This document shows, piece by piece, positions 1-8,729 of a stretch of 64,000 nt of DNA. The first letter of the stretch is position 1. Each line of letters starts with the position of its first letter. Made by a program: the position numbers and the translations under genes. Source of the DNA: Vibrio hepatarius (GTDB lineage: Bacteria > Pseudomonadota > Gammaproteobacteria > Enterobacterales > Vibrionaceae); NCBI RefSeq assembly GCF_001274785.1, contig NZ_LHPI01000006.1, forward strand, positions 158,881 to 222,880. Reading direction: 5' to 3'. The notes below the pieces were generated by a model. That model ran no database searches and was not told where the DNA came from. It was given only the letters and a program-made list of their open reading frames with translations.

Positions 1-408
1 GTTGCCGCAGACATCAACCACAAGCTGATTCGCTCTGGTTTTAACGTGCAGTTCAATCTCGATTACCACATTCAAATCGTCCAGGCTTCACTGCTGAAAA
101 AAGACGATGTGTTGCTGGTGGTATCAGCGCGAGGCAATACCCAAGAAGTACTGGCTGCGATTGAAAAAGCGCGCGCCAACGGTGCCAAAGTGATTGCCCT
201 GACACGTTACGGCAAAGGCAAAGTGGCCCAGCTATCGGACTTCGTTATTCCTTACAGTTACACCGAAGAGCACAACCAATTGGGAATGGTGACACCACAA
301 CTGCTGCAGATGATTGCTTTCGACATCCTATTTTTCAAACTCAATACGCTGACCGACTCTGTCAGCATGAATACTGCGTTGGACTCACTTCGTCACATTC
401 AGCGCTAA
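1..408 (+). CDS. MurR/RpiR-family transcriptional regulator, C-terminal part (5' end outside window)
   Basis: The frame is open from base 1, so the gene begins before the window; only the last 135 or so residues are visible. What is seen is one SIS (sugar isomerase) domain: a beta-strand plus Ser-rich phosphosugar loop (VVSARGNTQEVLAAIEKARA), then GAKVIALTRYGKGKVAQLSD, typical of RpiR-family regulators that bind a sugar phosphate with this domain and DNA with an N-terminal HTH. The HTH half and the regulated genes lie to the left, so the effector cannot be named. A GTG at 46 could be mistaken for a start but lies inside the SIS domain. It ends 14 bases before a DUF202 gene on the same strand. 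Confidence 0.8.
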   Translation, partial: VAADINHKLIRSGFNVQFNLDYHIQIVQASLLKKDDVLLVVSARGNTQEVLAAIEKARANGAKVIALTRYGKGKVAQLSDFVIPYSYTEEHNQLGMVTPQLLQMIAFDILFFKLNTLTDSVSMNTALDSLRHIQR

Positions 409-422
409 CGAGGTTCCCCGAT

Positions 423-758
423 ATGAAAATGGGCAAAGATCCCGACTATCGTTTTTCCCTTGCTAATGAACGCACTTTTCTCGCGTGGATACGCACTGCA
501 CTGGCTTTTCTAGCGACATCGATAGGCATTGATTTGCTCAGTGCGACCCACGACAGTCCTATCCTTCGTCATAGCGAATGGCTCACACCCGGTTTAGCCA
601 GCGTGGCGCTAGTGACCGCTGTATGGGCATTTTTGCGTTGGTATCAAAATGAAAAAGCGATGCGACTCGAAGACCCATTCAAGTACAGTAATAGCTTGAT
701 TGCGATAACCTTAGTCGTCGTCAGCTTTGCGTCTTTGGTCGGGTATTTGGCGATATGA
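423..758 (+). CDS. YidH-family (DUF202) inner-membrane protein
   Basis: A 111-residue protein with the DUF202 signature near the N-terminus (SLANERTFLAWIRTALAF, roughly residues 12-29) and three predicted membrane segments (about residues 22-42, 56-75 and 88-109). E. coli YidH is similar in size; the biochemical role of this family is not established. The stop codon overlaps the start of the next DUF202 gene (ATGA at 755-758), so the two are translationally coupled and their products may act together. The start ATG follows gaggttccccgat, a modest ribosome-binding site. Confidence 0.85.
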   Translation: MKMGKDPDYRFSLANERTFLAWIRTALAFLATSIGIDLLSATHDSPILRHSEWLTPGLASVALVTAVWAFLRWYQNEKAMRLEDPFKYSNSLIAITLVVVSFASLVGYLAI

Positions 759-1054
759 AACCCTCGCCGCTTGAACGCGACCCGGGGCTACAACGAGAGC
801 GCACTCAACTGGCGTGGACGCGCAGCGCGTTGGTGATGACCACGGGGACTATGCTGCTGATTAAAGTCGGCTCACTCTCCATCTTGCAGTACTTGCTGCT
901 GTTGGTTGCACTATGGTTGTTCCTCAATCAGATTGTCAGGCGCAAAACCGAAATCGCGACTCAGTCAAACGTGGTGCATCGAAAAATGTTGGTTCGCAAC
1001 CTATGGATTGCCTGCGCGGTTGCTCTCGCAGCATTGTGGGTCTGTCTGCACTAG
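755..1054 (+). CDS. small DUF202 membrane protein, second of a pair
   Basis: A 99-residue protein with a shortened DUF202 motif (LQRERTQLAWTRSALVM at about residues 13-29) and three hydrophobic segments. It resembles E. coli YidG, which is also encoded next to YidH. It overlaps the preceding DUF202 gene by four bases, so the order YidH-like then YidG-like is kept in one transcription unit. No catalytic residues are recognisable; function unknown. Transcription likely ends at the hairpin at 1081-1111. Confidence 0.8.
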   Translation: MKPSPLERDPGLQRERTQLAWTRSALVMTTGTMLLIKVGSLSILQYLLLLVALWLFLNQIVRRKTEIATQSNVVHRKMLVRNLWIACAVALAALWVCLH

Positions 1055-1067
1055 TTTTGTCGGTGAG

Positions 1068-1118
1068 CATAAAAGCAAAAGCCACCTATCACGCAGCGCG
1101 CAATAGGTGGCTTATTAT
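1068..1118. terminator. bidirectional terminator between DUF202 gene and glmS
   Basis: A perfect 9-bp stem, GCCACCTAT (1081-1089) with ATAGGTGGC (1103-1111). On the minus strand it is followed by a T-rich tract (TTTTGCTTTTAT), so it mainly serves glmS. On the plus strand it is followed by TTATTATATT, so it may also end the DUF202 transcript. Confidence 0.8.
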
Positions 1119-1141
1119 ATTCACTTGATAACGATTCAGTA

Positions 1142-2974
1142 TTATTCCACTGTTACCGCTTTCGCTAGGTTACGAGGTTGGTCAACGTCGGTACCTTTGA
1201 TTAAGGCAACGTAGTAAGACAACAGCTGCATCGGGATGGTGTAGTAAATCGGCGCAGTGATTTCACTAACGTGAGGCATTGCAATGATCTTCATTGTCTC
1301 ATCCGCTTCAAAGCCCGCATCCACATCAGCAAAGACATACAGCAAGCCGCCACGAGCGCGTACTTCTTCAATGTTCGACTTTAGCTTTTCTAGCAGATCA
1401 TTACTTGGCGCAACCACCACCACTGGCATATCGGCGTCAATCAGCGCCAAAGGACCGTGCTTCAATTCGCCCGCCGCATACGCTTCCGCGTGGATGTAAG
1501 AAATCTCTTTTAACTTGAGTGACGCTTCCATCGCGATTGGGTAGAACTCACCACGACCCAAGAACAACGTGTGGTGCTTGTCAGCAAAGTCTTCCGCCAG
1601 AGCTTCGATCTGTTTTTCAAACGCCAATGCGGAATTGATCTGCGCAGGTAACGCGTGTAACGCCTCCACGATCTCTTTTTCTTTCTCTTTGCTGATGCGG
1701 TTTTGCTGCTTACCAAGCGCGGTTACCAGCATCAATAGCGCAGAAAGTTGCGTGGTAAACGCTTTGGTCGACGCCACACCAATTTCAACACCCGCGCGGG
1801 TCATAAAGGCAAAATCAGACTCACGAACCAAAGAAGAGCCCGCCACGTTACAGATGGTCATCGCCGCCATGTAACCTTTTTCTTTCGCCAGGCGCAGTGC
1901 TGCTAGCGTGTCTGCGGTTTCACCCGATTGAGACAGAGTGATCAACAGGCTGTTTGGACGCGTGACAAACTTGCGGTAGCGGAACTCAGAAGCGATTTCG
2001 ACGTCACAGCTTACGCCAGCAATATCTTCAAACCAGTAACGCGCAGTCATACCCGCATTGTACGAGGTACCACATGCGACGATTTGTACGTGCTCAACAC
2101 GGCTCAGAATATCCGCTGCGTTAACACCGATAGACTCAGTCACGACTGAATCTGCGCTGATGCGCCCTTCCATGGTGTTGATTAATGCGGTTGGCTGCTC
2201 GTAAATCTCTTTTTGCATAAAGTGGCGGTATTTACCTTTATCACCCGCATCGTGCTCAGCGTTTGACTCGGTAATTTCGCGCTCAACACGCTCACCCGAT
2301 TGGTCAAATACCGTCACTTCGCGGCGAGTAATTTCTGCCACATCACCTTCTTCTAGGTACATAAAACGGCGAGTCACGCTCAGCAACGCCAATTGGTCTG
2401 AAGCTAGGAAGTTCTCGCCAACACCAAAGCCAATTACGATTGGGCTACCTGAACGCGCCACAACAATACGTGACGGATCTTTGCGATCCATCGCGACAGT
2501 GCCGTACGCGCCTTCTAGTTGCTTTGCGGTTTTCTGCACGGCTTCAATTAGGCAATCTGTACTACGAAGTTCCCACTCCACCAAGTGAGCAATCACTTCC
2601 GTATCAGTTTGAGATTCAAATACGTAGCCGCGCTCACGTAGCGTTTCACGCAGCTCTTCGTAGTTTTCGATAATGCCGTTATGCACGACAGCGATATCAC
2701 CAGACATGTGTGGGTGTGCATTCACTTCTGATGGCTCACCGTGTGTTGCCCAACGAGTATGCGCGATACCGGTACCACCCGTTACGCCAATTTCATCAAC
2801 CGCATCTGCCAACTCTTGCACTTTGCCCAAGCGGCGAACACGAGTCAGGTTAGACTCTGAGTCTACAACAGCGACACCCGCTGAGTCGTATCCGCGATAT
2901 TCCAATCGCTTAAGACCTTCAACTAAAATTTCTGCTACATCACGCTGTGCTACTGCACCTACGATTCCACACAT
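1142..2974 (-). CDS. glmS: glutamine--fructose-6-phosphate aminotransferase (isomerizing)
   Basis: GlmS makes glucosamine-6-phosphate from fructose-6-phosphate and glutamine, the first step toward UDP-GlcNAc for peptidoglycan and LPS. The protein starts [17 protein letters not shown] with the N-terminal nucleophile Cys right after Met; the glutaminase domain fills about residues 1-240, followed by two SIS domains (CGTSYNAG near residue 300, then a second near 460-600) and the C-terminal LAKAVTVE tail. At 610 residues it matches E. coli GlmS (609). The frame extends 12 codons upstream, but the ATG at 2974 is preceded by TTGGAGTTAAT and puts Cys at position 2, which the chemistry requires. A DeoR-type regulator lies 69 bases upstream on the same strand. 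In E. coli glmS is controlled by the RapZ-GlmY/GlmZ system; a rapZ gene is present at 55.5 kb. No glmS ribozyme is visible. Confidence 0.98.
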   Translation of the reverse strand: MCGIVGAVAQRDVAEILVEGLKRLEYRGYDSAGVAVVDSESNLTRVRRLGKVQELADAVDEIGVTGGTGIAHTRWATHGEPSEVNAHPHMSGDIAVVHNGIIENYEELRETLRERGYVFESQTDTEVIAHLVEWELRSTDCLIEAVQKTAKQLEGAYGTVAMDRKDPSRIVVARSGSPIVIGFGVGENFLASDQLALLSVTRRFMYLEEGDVAEITRREVTVFDQSGERVEREITESNAEHDAGDKGKYRHFMQKEIYEQPTALINTMEGRISADSVVTESIGVNAADILSRVEHVQIVACGTSYNAGMTARYWFEDIAGVSCDVEIASEFRYRKFVTRPNSLLITLSQSGETADTLAALRLAKEKGYMAAMTICNVAGSSLVRESDFAFMTRAGVEIGVASTKAFTTQLSALLMLVTALGKQQNRISKEKEKEIVEALHALPAQINSALAFEKQIEALAEDFADKHHTLFLGRGEFYPIAMEASLKLKEISYIHAEAYAAGELKHGPLALIDADMPVVVVAPSNDLLEKLKSNIEEVRARGGLLYVFADVDAGFEADETMKIIAMPHVSEITAPIYYTIPMQLLSYYVALIKGTDVDQPRNLAKAVTVE

Positions 2975-3043
2975 ATTAACTCCAATACTTTTCCTTCCGA
3001 ACGGCAGCAAGCAAAGGCCTAATCGGGTTGTAATTTAAAAACG

Positions 3044-3805
3044 TTATACGCAGATCACTTTGATCCCATGGGATTCGATGATCTGTTTGAATTCGGTTGA
3101 GAGATCTTTGTTTGTCACTAGTACGTCTATCGCATCCCAAGCGAGCTCTAGGTTTGGGATCTTGCGGCCGATCTTTTCTGATTCGACCATGACGATCACT
3201 TCGCGAGATACTTCTGCCATCACTTTGCTTAAGCCAACTAGCTCATTAAAAGTGGTCGTACCGCGCTCTAAGTCAACGCCATCCGCCCCAATGAAAAGCT
3301 GGTCAAAGTCATAAGATCGTAGAACGGATTCAGCAACTTGACCTTGAAACGACTCGGAATGAGCATCCCAAGTCCCGCCTGTCATCAGCAAAGTTGGCTC
3401 GCTCTCTAGTTCATTTAGCGCATTAGCAACATTAAGAGAATTGGTCATCACCACTAGGCCACGCATGCCATCCAATTGTTTGATCAATGCGCCAGTCGTG
3501 CTGCCACTGTCGATAACGATACGGTTGTGTTCGCGGATCAGCTTTGCCGCTGCTTGAGCGAGTTCATCCTTACGAATCGAAACATTATGGTTCATTTCAT
3601 CACTGACAACTTCTTTCGGCAGTGCGATAGCTCCGCCGTAGCGTCGCAATAGCTGACCGTTTTTCTCTAGTGACGCGAGATCCTTTCTAATTGTGACCTC
3701 TGATGTTTCAAATCGCTGTGATAGCTCTTCTACACTCACTTCCCCTTTTTCGTTTACTAAGTTGGAAATGGTGTGTCTTCTGAGCTGTGTATTTCGTTTC
3801 GACAT
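3044..3805 (-). CDS. DeoR-family transcriptional regulator upstream of glmS
   Basis: A 253-residue protein with a DeoR-type winged HTH at about residues 6-58 (VSVEELSQRFETSEVTIRKD) and a C-terminal sugar-phosphate-sensing DeoRC domain whose phosphate loop is visible (IVIDSGSTTGALIKQL near residue 100). Such regulators usually repress amino-sugar or sugar genes and respond to a phosphorylated sugar. Its position directly upstream of glmS on the same strand, 69 bases away, suggests control of amino-sugar synthesis and of its own gene; comparable regulators in Shewanella have been called GlmR or NagR, but identity is not proven here. Candidate operator repeats lie in front of its start (3833-3860). 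Confidence 0.9.
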   Translation of the reverse strand: MSKRNTQLRRHTISNLVNEKGEVSVEELSQRFETSEVTIRKDLASLEKNGQLLRRYGGAIALPKEVVSDEMNHNVSIRKDELAQAAAKLIREHNRIVIDSGSTTGALIKQLDGMRGLVVMTNSLNVANALNELESEPTLLMTGGTWDAHSESFQGQVAESVLRSYDFDQLFIGADGVDLERGTTTFNELVGLSKVMAEVSREVIVMVESEKIGRKIPNLELAWDAIDVLVTNKDLSTEFKQIIESHGIKVICV

Positions 3806-4237
3806 TTATTCCTAATTTTTACATTTCGAAGTGAAACTTATTATAGTCAAAACGAAACTTTTAAGTCCATTTATTTTGATCCAAAAAATTAATAATTAGC
3901 GATAAAACCTTGTCCTAAGACAATTCTTAAGCAGTGATATTGGATGAATTAGGTGATAGAATGCGCCACCTAAAAGAAAAAAAATTACAGAATTGAACGT
4001 TATTTTTTTGCAACTAAGCCCATATATACTGGTTTAGTCACATAAATACTGAATATTAGCGCGCCGACTTGGTCATAAAATGACTAAACTTGGTGAAAGA
4101 CTTTCAGTTTTGAAGTCCCGATGAATGAGCGCCGTCTCCGACGAAAAGCAGGCACTAAATGCTCGGTCGACAGCATAGACTTCAACCTAAGTAACAACTT
4201 TCAAATTGTAACTATTATTGACCGGAGAGTATCTTCC
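3806..4237. other. divergent regulatory region between the DeoR-family gene and pykF
   Basis: This 432-base, AT-rich stretch carries the two divergent promoters. Near the left end are the GAAACTT repeats. Near 4032-4089 there is a perfect 9-bp inverted repeat, GTTTAGTCA (4032-4040) and TGACTAAAC (4081-4089), separated by 40 bases. The pykF reading frame is open back to 4121, but no ribosome-binding site or family similarity supports an earlier start, so 4090-4237 is probably a long 5' leader. I could not assign a confident -35/-10 pair. Confidence 0.5.
3833..3860. promoter_or_regulatory. possible DeoR-family operator (direct repeats)
   Basis: Two copies of GAAACTT (3833-3839 and 3854-3860) lie 21 bases apart, two helical turns, within an area rich in CGAA/GAAAC words just upstream of the DeoR-family gene. 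DeoR-family proteins often bind tandem repeats with a TTTCG/CGAAA core, so autoregulation is plausible. This is a pattern-level inference only. Confidence 0.35.
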
Positions 4238-5650
4238 ATGAAAAAGACCAAAATCGTATGTACGATTGGCCCTAAAACTGAATCTGTAGAGAAGTTAACT
4301 GAACTAGTAAACGCAGGCATGAACGTAATGCGCCTGAACTTCTCTCACGGTGACTACGAAGAGCATGGCACTCGTATCGCGAACTTCCGTAAAGTAATGG
4401 AAGCAACTGGTAAGCAACTTGCGATTCTTCTAGACACTAAAGGTCCTGAAATCCGTACTATCAAACTAGAAAACGGCGACGACGTTGATCTAGTAGCTGG
4501 TCAAGAATTCACTTTCACAACTGACACTTCAGTTGTAGGTAACAAAGACATCGTTGCGGTAACTTACCCAGGTTTCGCCGCTGACCTAAACGTTGGTAAC
4601 ACTATCCTAGTAGACGACGGTCTAATCGAGATGGAAGTGATTGCAACGACTGACACTGAAGTTAAATGTAAAGTTCTTAACAACGGTGCACTAGGCGAAA
4701 ACAAAGGTGTTAACCTTCCTGGCGTTTCTGTAAACCTACCAGCACTATCTGAAAAAGATAAGAACGACCTTAAGTTTGGTTGTGAGCAAGGCGTTGACTT
4801 CGTTGCAGCATCTTTCATCCGTAAAGCATCTGACGTTAAAGAAATCCGTGAAGTACTTGCAGCAAACGGCGGCGAGAACATCCACATCATTTCTAAGATC
4901 GAAAACCAAGAAGGTGTTGATAACTTCGACGAGATCCTAGAGCTTTCTGACGGCATCATGGTTGCTCGTGGTGACCTAGGTGTTGAAATCCCAGCGGAAG
5001 AAGTAATCTTCGCTCAGAAAATGATGATCGAGAAGTGTAACCGTGCTCGTAAGATGGTTATCACTGCAACTCAAATGCTTGATTCAATGATCAACAACCC
5101 TCGCCCTACTCGTGCGGAAGCAGGCGACGTTGCTAACGCAGTAATGGACGGTACTGACGCGGTAATGCTTTCTGGTGAAACAGCGAAAGGTAAATACCCT
5201 GTTGAAGCAGTAACTATCATGGCTCAAATCGCGAACCGTACTGATTCAGCGCTTAAAGCTGAACTAGGTTCTCGCCTAGACAGCCCACGTCTACGTATCA
5301 CTGAAGCGGTATGTAAAGGCGCAGTAGACACAGCTGAGAAACTGGCTGCTCCACTGATCGTTGTTGCAACTGAAGGCGGTAAGTCTGCACGTTCAGTACG
5401 TAAGTACTTCCCAACTGCAAACATCCTAGCACTAACAACCAACAAGAAGACGGCTGCACAGCTTGTTCTAACTAAAGGTGTTACACCTGTTGTTGTTGAT
5501 GCTATGGACAACACTGACGCATTCTACGTACGCGGTAAAGAGCTTGCTCTTGAGTCTGGCCTAGGTAACAAAGGCGACATCGTAGTCATGGTTTCTGGTG
5601 CTCTAGTTGCTTCAGGTACGACAAACACTGCATCTGTACACGTGCTTTAA
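4238..5650 (+). CDS. pykF: pyruvate kinase I
   Basis: Converts phosphoenolpyruvate and ADP to pyruvate and ATP in glycolysis. The protein starts [16 protein letters not shown] and is 470 residues, the same as E. coli PykF. The TIM barrel shows the conserved substrate/metal motifs (NFSHG near residue 35, KGPEIRT near 70, [10 protein letters not shown] near 220, and [12 protein letters not shown] just after), followed by the C-terminal domain ending ASVHVL. The start at 4238 is set by GGAGAG at 4224-4229; an upstream in-frame ATG at 4121 would add 39 unrelated residues. Codon use is strongly biased toward favoured codons, as expected for an abundant glycolytic enzyme. A single-gene unit with its own terminator. 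Confidence 0.98.
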   Translation: MKKTKIVCTIGPKTESVEKLTELVNAGMNVMRLNFSHGDYEEHGTRIANFRKVMEATGKQLAILLDTKGPEIRTIKLENGDDVDLVAGQEFTFTTDTSVVGNKDIVAVTYPGFAADLNVGNTILVDDGLIEMEVIATTDTEVKCKVLNNGALGENKGVNLPGVSVNLPALSEKDKNDLKFGCEQGVDFVAASFIRKASDVKEIREVLAANGGENIHIISKIENQEGVDNFDEILELSDGIMVARGDLGVEIPAEEVIFAQKMMIEKCNRARKMVITATQMLDSMINNPRPTRAEAGDVANAVMDGTDAVMLSGETAKGKYPVEAVTIMAQIANRTDSALKAELGSRLDSPRLRITEAVCKGAVDTAEKLAAPLIVVATEGGKSARSVRKYFPTANILALTTNKKTAAQLVLTKGVTPVVVDAMDNTDAFYVRGKELALESGLGNKGDIVVMVSGALVASGTTNTASVHVL

Positions 5651-5678
5651 TTCGTAACGTTTACAAGATAAATAAAAT

Positions 5679-5704
5679 GAGGGCCTCGGCCCTCTTTTTT
5701 TGTT
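5679..5704. terminator. pykF terminator
   Basis: GAGGGCC (5679-5685), a two-base loop and GGCCCTC (5688-5694) followed directly by TTTTTTTG. Strong intrinsic terminator for pykF; the A-rich left flank means it may also stop the convergent SIMPL-gene transcript. Confidence 0.9.
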
Positions 5705-5730
5705 TTTACTCGTTAGTGTCTGCGAAATCG

Positions 5731-6426
5731 TTAGTCCAATTTATAGATCACATCAACACGGTCGCGGATCACGATCGTCGAATCTTGATAAGTGTTGGAC
5801 TCCATTTTGGCGTCCATCGCCATTGAACGCATTAACACTGGCTGGGAGCTTGGCATGTTATAGTCGATTTGCCACACACTACCTAGCTTGTGACCAAAAC
5901 CTTTCGCTAATGAATCCGCTTTGCTGTTAGCGTCTTTGATTGCAGCCATTCGCGCTTGTTCACGATACTTGGCTGAATCTTTGACTTTCAGACTGATGTT
6001 GTCGACTTGGTTAATACCCGCGTTCAGAGCGATATCTAAGTATTGATTCAGCTTAGTCAAATCATCTACCGTCACATTCACCGTTCGGCTCGCACGGTAG
6101 CCTACCAACTCAGGTTTACCTTCTTTTGGATAATGGTACTGCGGAGACAGGTACAGGTTTGAGCTGGTAATGTTGTCTTTGCTCACGTCCTGATCGGTTA
6201 GCTCATCAAGAAAGTCAGACACGACTTTATCAACGGATTGCTTTGCCTGCTCAGCGGTCATGGTTGTCTCAACCACTCGAACGGTAAACTCTGCCATGTC
6301 TGGTGTCGCGACTACTTCGCCGTAGCCAGAAGTCGACAGGTGTGGGAAATCGACATTGTTGGCCATCGCGCCGAAGCTAAGTGCGCTGGTCAGCAGTGCT
6401 GCAATTACTGTAGGAACTCGTTTCAT
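5731..6426 (-). CDS. periplasmic SIMPL-domain protein (YggE-like)
   Basis: A 231-residue SIMPL (DUF541) protein related to E. coli YggE, linked in that organism to protection against oxidative stress. A Sec signal peptide covers residues 1-22 (MKRVPTVIAALLTSALSFGA ending in AMA); the SIMPL core begins STSGYGEVVATPDMAEFTV and runs to the end (DRVDVIYKL). The longer frame to 6459 was not used because the ATG at 6426 gives a proper signal peptide and follows GGAG. It lies beside argP and argO as in enterobacteria, but its transcript runs convergent to pykF. Molecular function is not established. Confidence 0.9.
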   Translation of the reverse strand: MKRVPTVIAALLTSALSFGAMANNVDFPHLSTSGYGEVVATPDMAEFTVRVVETTMTAEQAKQSVDKVVSDFLDELTDQDVSKDNITSSNLYLSPQYHYPKEGKPELVGYRASRTVNVTVDDLTKLNQYLDIALNAGINQVDNISLKVKDSAKYREQARMAAIKDANSKADSLAKGFGHKLGSVWQIDYNMPSSQPVLMRSMAMDAKMESNTYQDSTIVIRDRVDVIYKLD

Positions 6427-6529
6427 TCCGCGTCTCCGTATGTGATGGAATCCATACATAATAGGAAACGAACCATATTAGACCAAGTTTATTCCTTTGA
6501 TCTGACAGAGAATTTACTCAGTCAAATGG

Positions 6530-7426
6530 CTATTTGGGCAGTAAAGAATGGGCATGAGAGACAATCGCCTCGCTGATCTCTTGCAGTAATCCGGTCTCGA
6601 GCTGCCAGTGATGCCAGTAAATTCGAAAGGTCATAAAAAAGCCGGGGATCAAGTCGATCAAACGCCCATCATTGAGCTCTTTTTCGATCTGTACTCTTGG
6701 GATCAAACAGTACGCGCAGCCCATTAAAGCCATGTTGACAAAGGCTTCTGAACTCGCGACGTGGTGGTTGATCACGCTGTCTGGGTCAATGTTGTAATGC
6801 TGCTGAAGAAAGCTGCGGTGTAAGTTGTCGTGCTGATCGTAGGAAACTGCCGGCGCGTGTTGCAATGCCTCTCGGGTAACACCATCGGAAAAATATCGCG
6901 TGACAAACTCTGGATTCGCGACGCAAACATAATCCATTCGGCCTAAGTATTGCGCTTGGCAGCCAGTGATGGCTTTAGGCTCCATACTGATCGCGCCCGT
7001 CACTTCACCATTTTTCAGTTTATCGAGTGTGCGCGCTTCAGCATGGACGACAAAATTGAGTTCCACTCTGCGCGATTGCATCAATGGGGCGAGCGCAGGG
7101 AGCAACCAGGTTGCAAGGCTATCGGCGTTAGTCGCGATAGAGATATTGAGGGGACGCTTGCTACTGTCATTGCCAAGCTCCGGGATCAATTCGTTTTCCA
7201 GCAACTGCACTCGCTGGTAAAAGCCTAACAGTTTTTTGCCGATTGGCGTTGGACGTGGTGGTTGTTCGCGGATCACAACAGGCTGAGCGATGAATCTTTC
7301 CAATTGCTTGATCCGCTGTGATATCGCTGATTGAGAGACAAACAGTTCTTCGGCAGCACGCTCAAAACTACCGCTACTTACCACCGCTTCTAACGCCTCG
7401 ATCCACTTGTAGTCTAAACCACGCAT
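6530..7426 (-). CDS. argP: LysR-family regulator ArgP
   Basis: ArgP activates argO and other genes in response to arginine and lysine. The 298-residue protein (E. coli 297) has the LysR HTH at about residues 15-47 ([20 protein letters not shown]) and a C-terminal effector domain ([19 protein letters not shown], then [13 protein letters not shown]). It is transcribed away from argO with 144 bases between the two starts, the usual LysR arrangement in which one operator region serves both genes. A GAGGG ribosome-binding site precedes the ATG. Regulation of argO by arginine and lysine is inferred from E. coli. Confidence 0.95.
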   Translation of the reverse strand: MRGLDYKWIEALEAVVSSGSFERAAEELFVSQSAISQRIKQLERFIAQPVVIREQPPRPTPIGKKLLGFYQRVQLLENELIPELGNDSSKRPLNISIATNADSLATWLLPALAPLMQSRRVELNFVVHAEARTLDKLKNGEVTGAISMEPKAITGCQAQYLGRMDYVCVANPEFVTRYFSDGVTREALQHAPAVSYDQHDNLHRSFLQQHYNIDPDSVINHHVASSEAFVNMALMGCAYCLIPRVQIEKELNDGRLIDLIPGFFMTFRIYWHHWQLETGLLQEISEAIVSHAHSLLPK

Positions 7427-7570
7427 ACTTCCCTCAGTCTGTTTTCGACTTGTTCTCCCACAACATTAGCAGTACTTATATAACATTAAAATCATTAATT
7501 ATATTTATAATCCTATTCGTTCTATCTTGTTAATTCAGCAATCAATGCATCGTTAAACAGGAGAGAAAAC

Positions 7571-8200
7571 GTGAACTTTTGGCTGTTATTTCAGGGTTTT
7601 GGATTAGGCGCCAGCATGATTATTCCCATCGGTGCGCAAAATGCTTATGTGCTCAATCAAGGCATTAAGCGTAATCATCACCTGACGACCGCAACTATCT
7701 GCAGCTTTTTGGACGTTTTCTTTATTTCACTGGGAATTTTCGGCGGCGGTGCGATTTTGTCACAAAACGAAACGTTACTAACCGCGGTGACTCTCGGTGG
7801 TATCGCGTTTCTGAGCTTCTACGGCTACTTGTCTTTCAAAAGTGCCTTTAGCCATTCCACGCAAAGCGAGACAGCCACCAGCAAAAATTTACGCGGCAAG
7901 CGCGCTGTCGCTTTAGGCGCTATCGCCGTGACGGTATTCAACCCTCATTTGTACTTGGATACAGTAGTGATACTTGGTTCGATTGGCGGACAATTTGAGG
8001 GACAAGACCGAATTGCGTTTGCCCTCGGCACGATGATGGCGTCCTTTGTTTGGTTCTATACCCTATCTGTCGGTGCGGCAAAATTGGCTCCGACCTTATC
8101 AAAACCGAGAGTAAAGCAAGGTATTGATATTGCTATTGCCATTATGATGTACGTGATCGCGTTTCTATTAGCCAAAGAACTGGCTACAAATCATTGGTAG
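7571..8200 (+). CDS. argO: arginine exporter ArgO (LysE family)
   Basis: An inner-membrane exporter of arginine and probably toxic analogues. The 209-residue protein begins with a GTG start (NFWLLFQGFGLGASMIIPIG), includes the LysE-family motif GAQNAYVLNQG, and has about six membrane helices; E. coli ArgO has 211 residues. The start is supported by GGAGAG at 7560-7565. It is divergent from its regulator argP. Six bases after its stop begins a YbaK-domain gene that shares the transcript. Confidence 0.94.
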   Translation: MNFWLLFQGFGLGASMIIPIGAQNAYVLNQGIKRNHHLTTATICSFLDVFFISLGIFGGGAILSQNETLLTAVTLGGIAFLSFYGYLSFKSAFSHSTQSETATSKNLRGKRAVALGAIAVTVFNPHLYLDTVVILGSIGGQFEGQDRIAFALGTMMASFVWFYTLSVGAAKLAPTLSKPRVKQGIDIAIAIMMYVIAFLLAKELATNHW

Positions 8201-8206
8201 AGAGTT

Positions 8207-8689
8207 ATGGATAAGCTGGAAAAAATTTACCGCTTTAACACTGAGTTGCTCAATCAATTAGACATTCCATTTAATGAATGGACGCACGAGCCGATTTTAG
8301 ACTTCGAAACCGACGTCAAAGTCGCGAGAGAACTTGGCTGGACTGGCACACACAGTAAAAGTTTGTTTCTCAAGCTGAAGCCTTCTGGCTACGCGCTGTA
8401 TATCACCGATAAAGACAGTCGGTTGGATAGCAAAGCCATTAAACAGATTACCGGTAAGCGCGTATCGATCGTCGGCAATGATGAAATGACCGAACAAACC
8501 GGCTGTGTACCGGGTGCGGTATGCCCCTTTGGCTTACCTGATGACATCACGATTTTCGTCGATAGTCGACTCTATCAACACGACGAAATTCTCTACACAC
8601 CCGGGCACCCAGAGCGGACGATTGGATTTACCGGCTCTGAGTTGTCTAGGATTCTCAGCTCACTGCCTAATCCGTATTACGAGATATAA
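8207..8689 (+). CDS. YbaK/EbsC-domain protein, probable aminoacyl-tRNA deacylase
   Basis: A 160-residue single-domain protein of the YbaK / ProXp superfamily, which hydrolyses mischarged aminoacyl-tRNAs in trans. Visible family features are the basic strand HSKSLFLKLK (about residue 48), the glycine-rich loop GCVPGAVCPFGLP (about residues 105-117) and the C-terminal IGFTGSELSRIL. Substrate specificity (Cys-tRNA(Pro), Ala-tRNA(Pro) or other) cannot be read from sequence alone. It lies six bases after argO and probably shares its promoter, so it may be induced with amino-acid export. A strong terminator follows immediately. Confidence 0.85.
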   Translation: MDKLEKIYRFNTELLNQLDIPFNEWTHEPILDFETDVKVARELGWTGTHSKSLFLKLKPSGYALYITDKDSRLDSKAIKQITGKRVSIVGNDEMTEQTGCVPGAVCPFGLPDDITIFVDSRLYQHDEILYTPGHPERTIGFTGSELSRILSSLPNPYYEI

Positions 8690-8717
8690 AAAAGCGAGGC
8701 ATCTGCCTCGCTTTTTA
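8688..8717. terminator. bidirectional terminator between YbaK-like gene and mscS
   Basis: GCGAGGCA (8694-8701), loop TC, TGCCTCGC (8704-8711), with A tract on the left and T tract on the right. Serves the convergent argO-ybaK unit and mscS. Confidence 0.92.
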
Positions 8718-8729
8718 TCACTAATCGAA

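Noticed and set aside
2975..3010. Twelve-codon extension of glmS
   Set aside because: It would bury the N-terminal nucleophile Cys, and GGAG precedes the internal ATG.
1142..3043. glmS ribozyme or other riboswitch near glmS
   Set aside because: The 69-base gap upstream of glmS is too short for the ribozyme and shows none of its core.
4121..4237. Upstream in-frame extension of pykF (39 codons)
   Set aside because: No ribosome-binding site at 4121 and no similarity to pyruvate kinases; the ATG at 4238 has GGAGAG and the family N-terminus.
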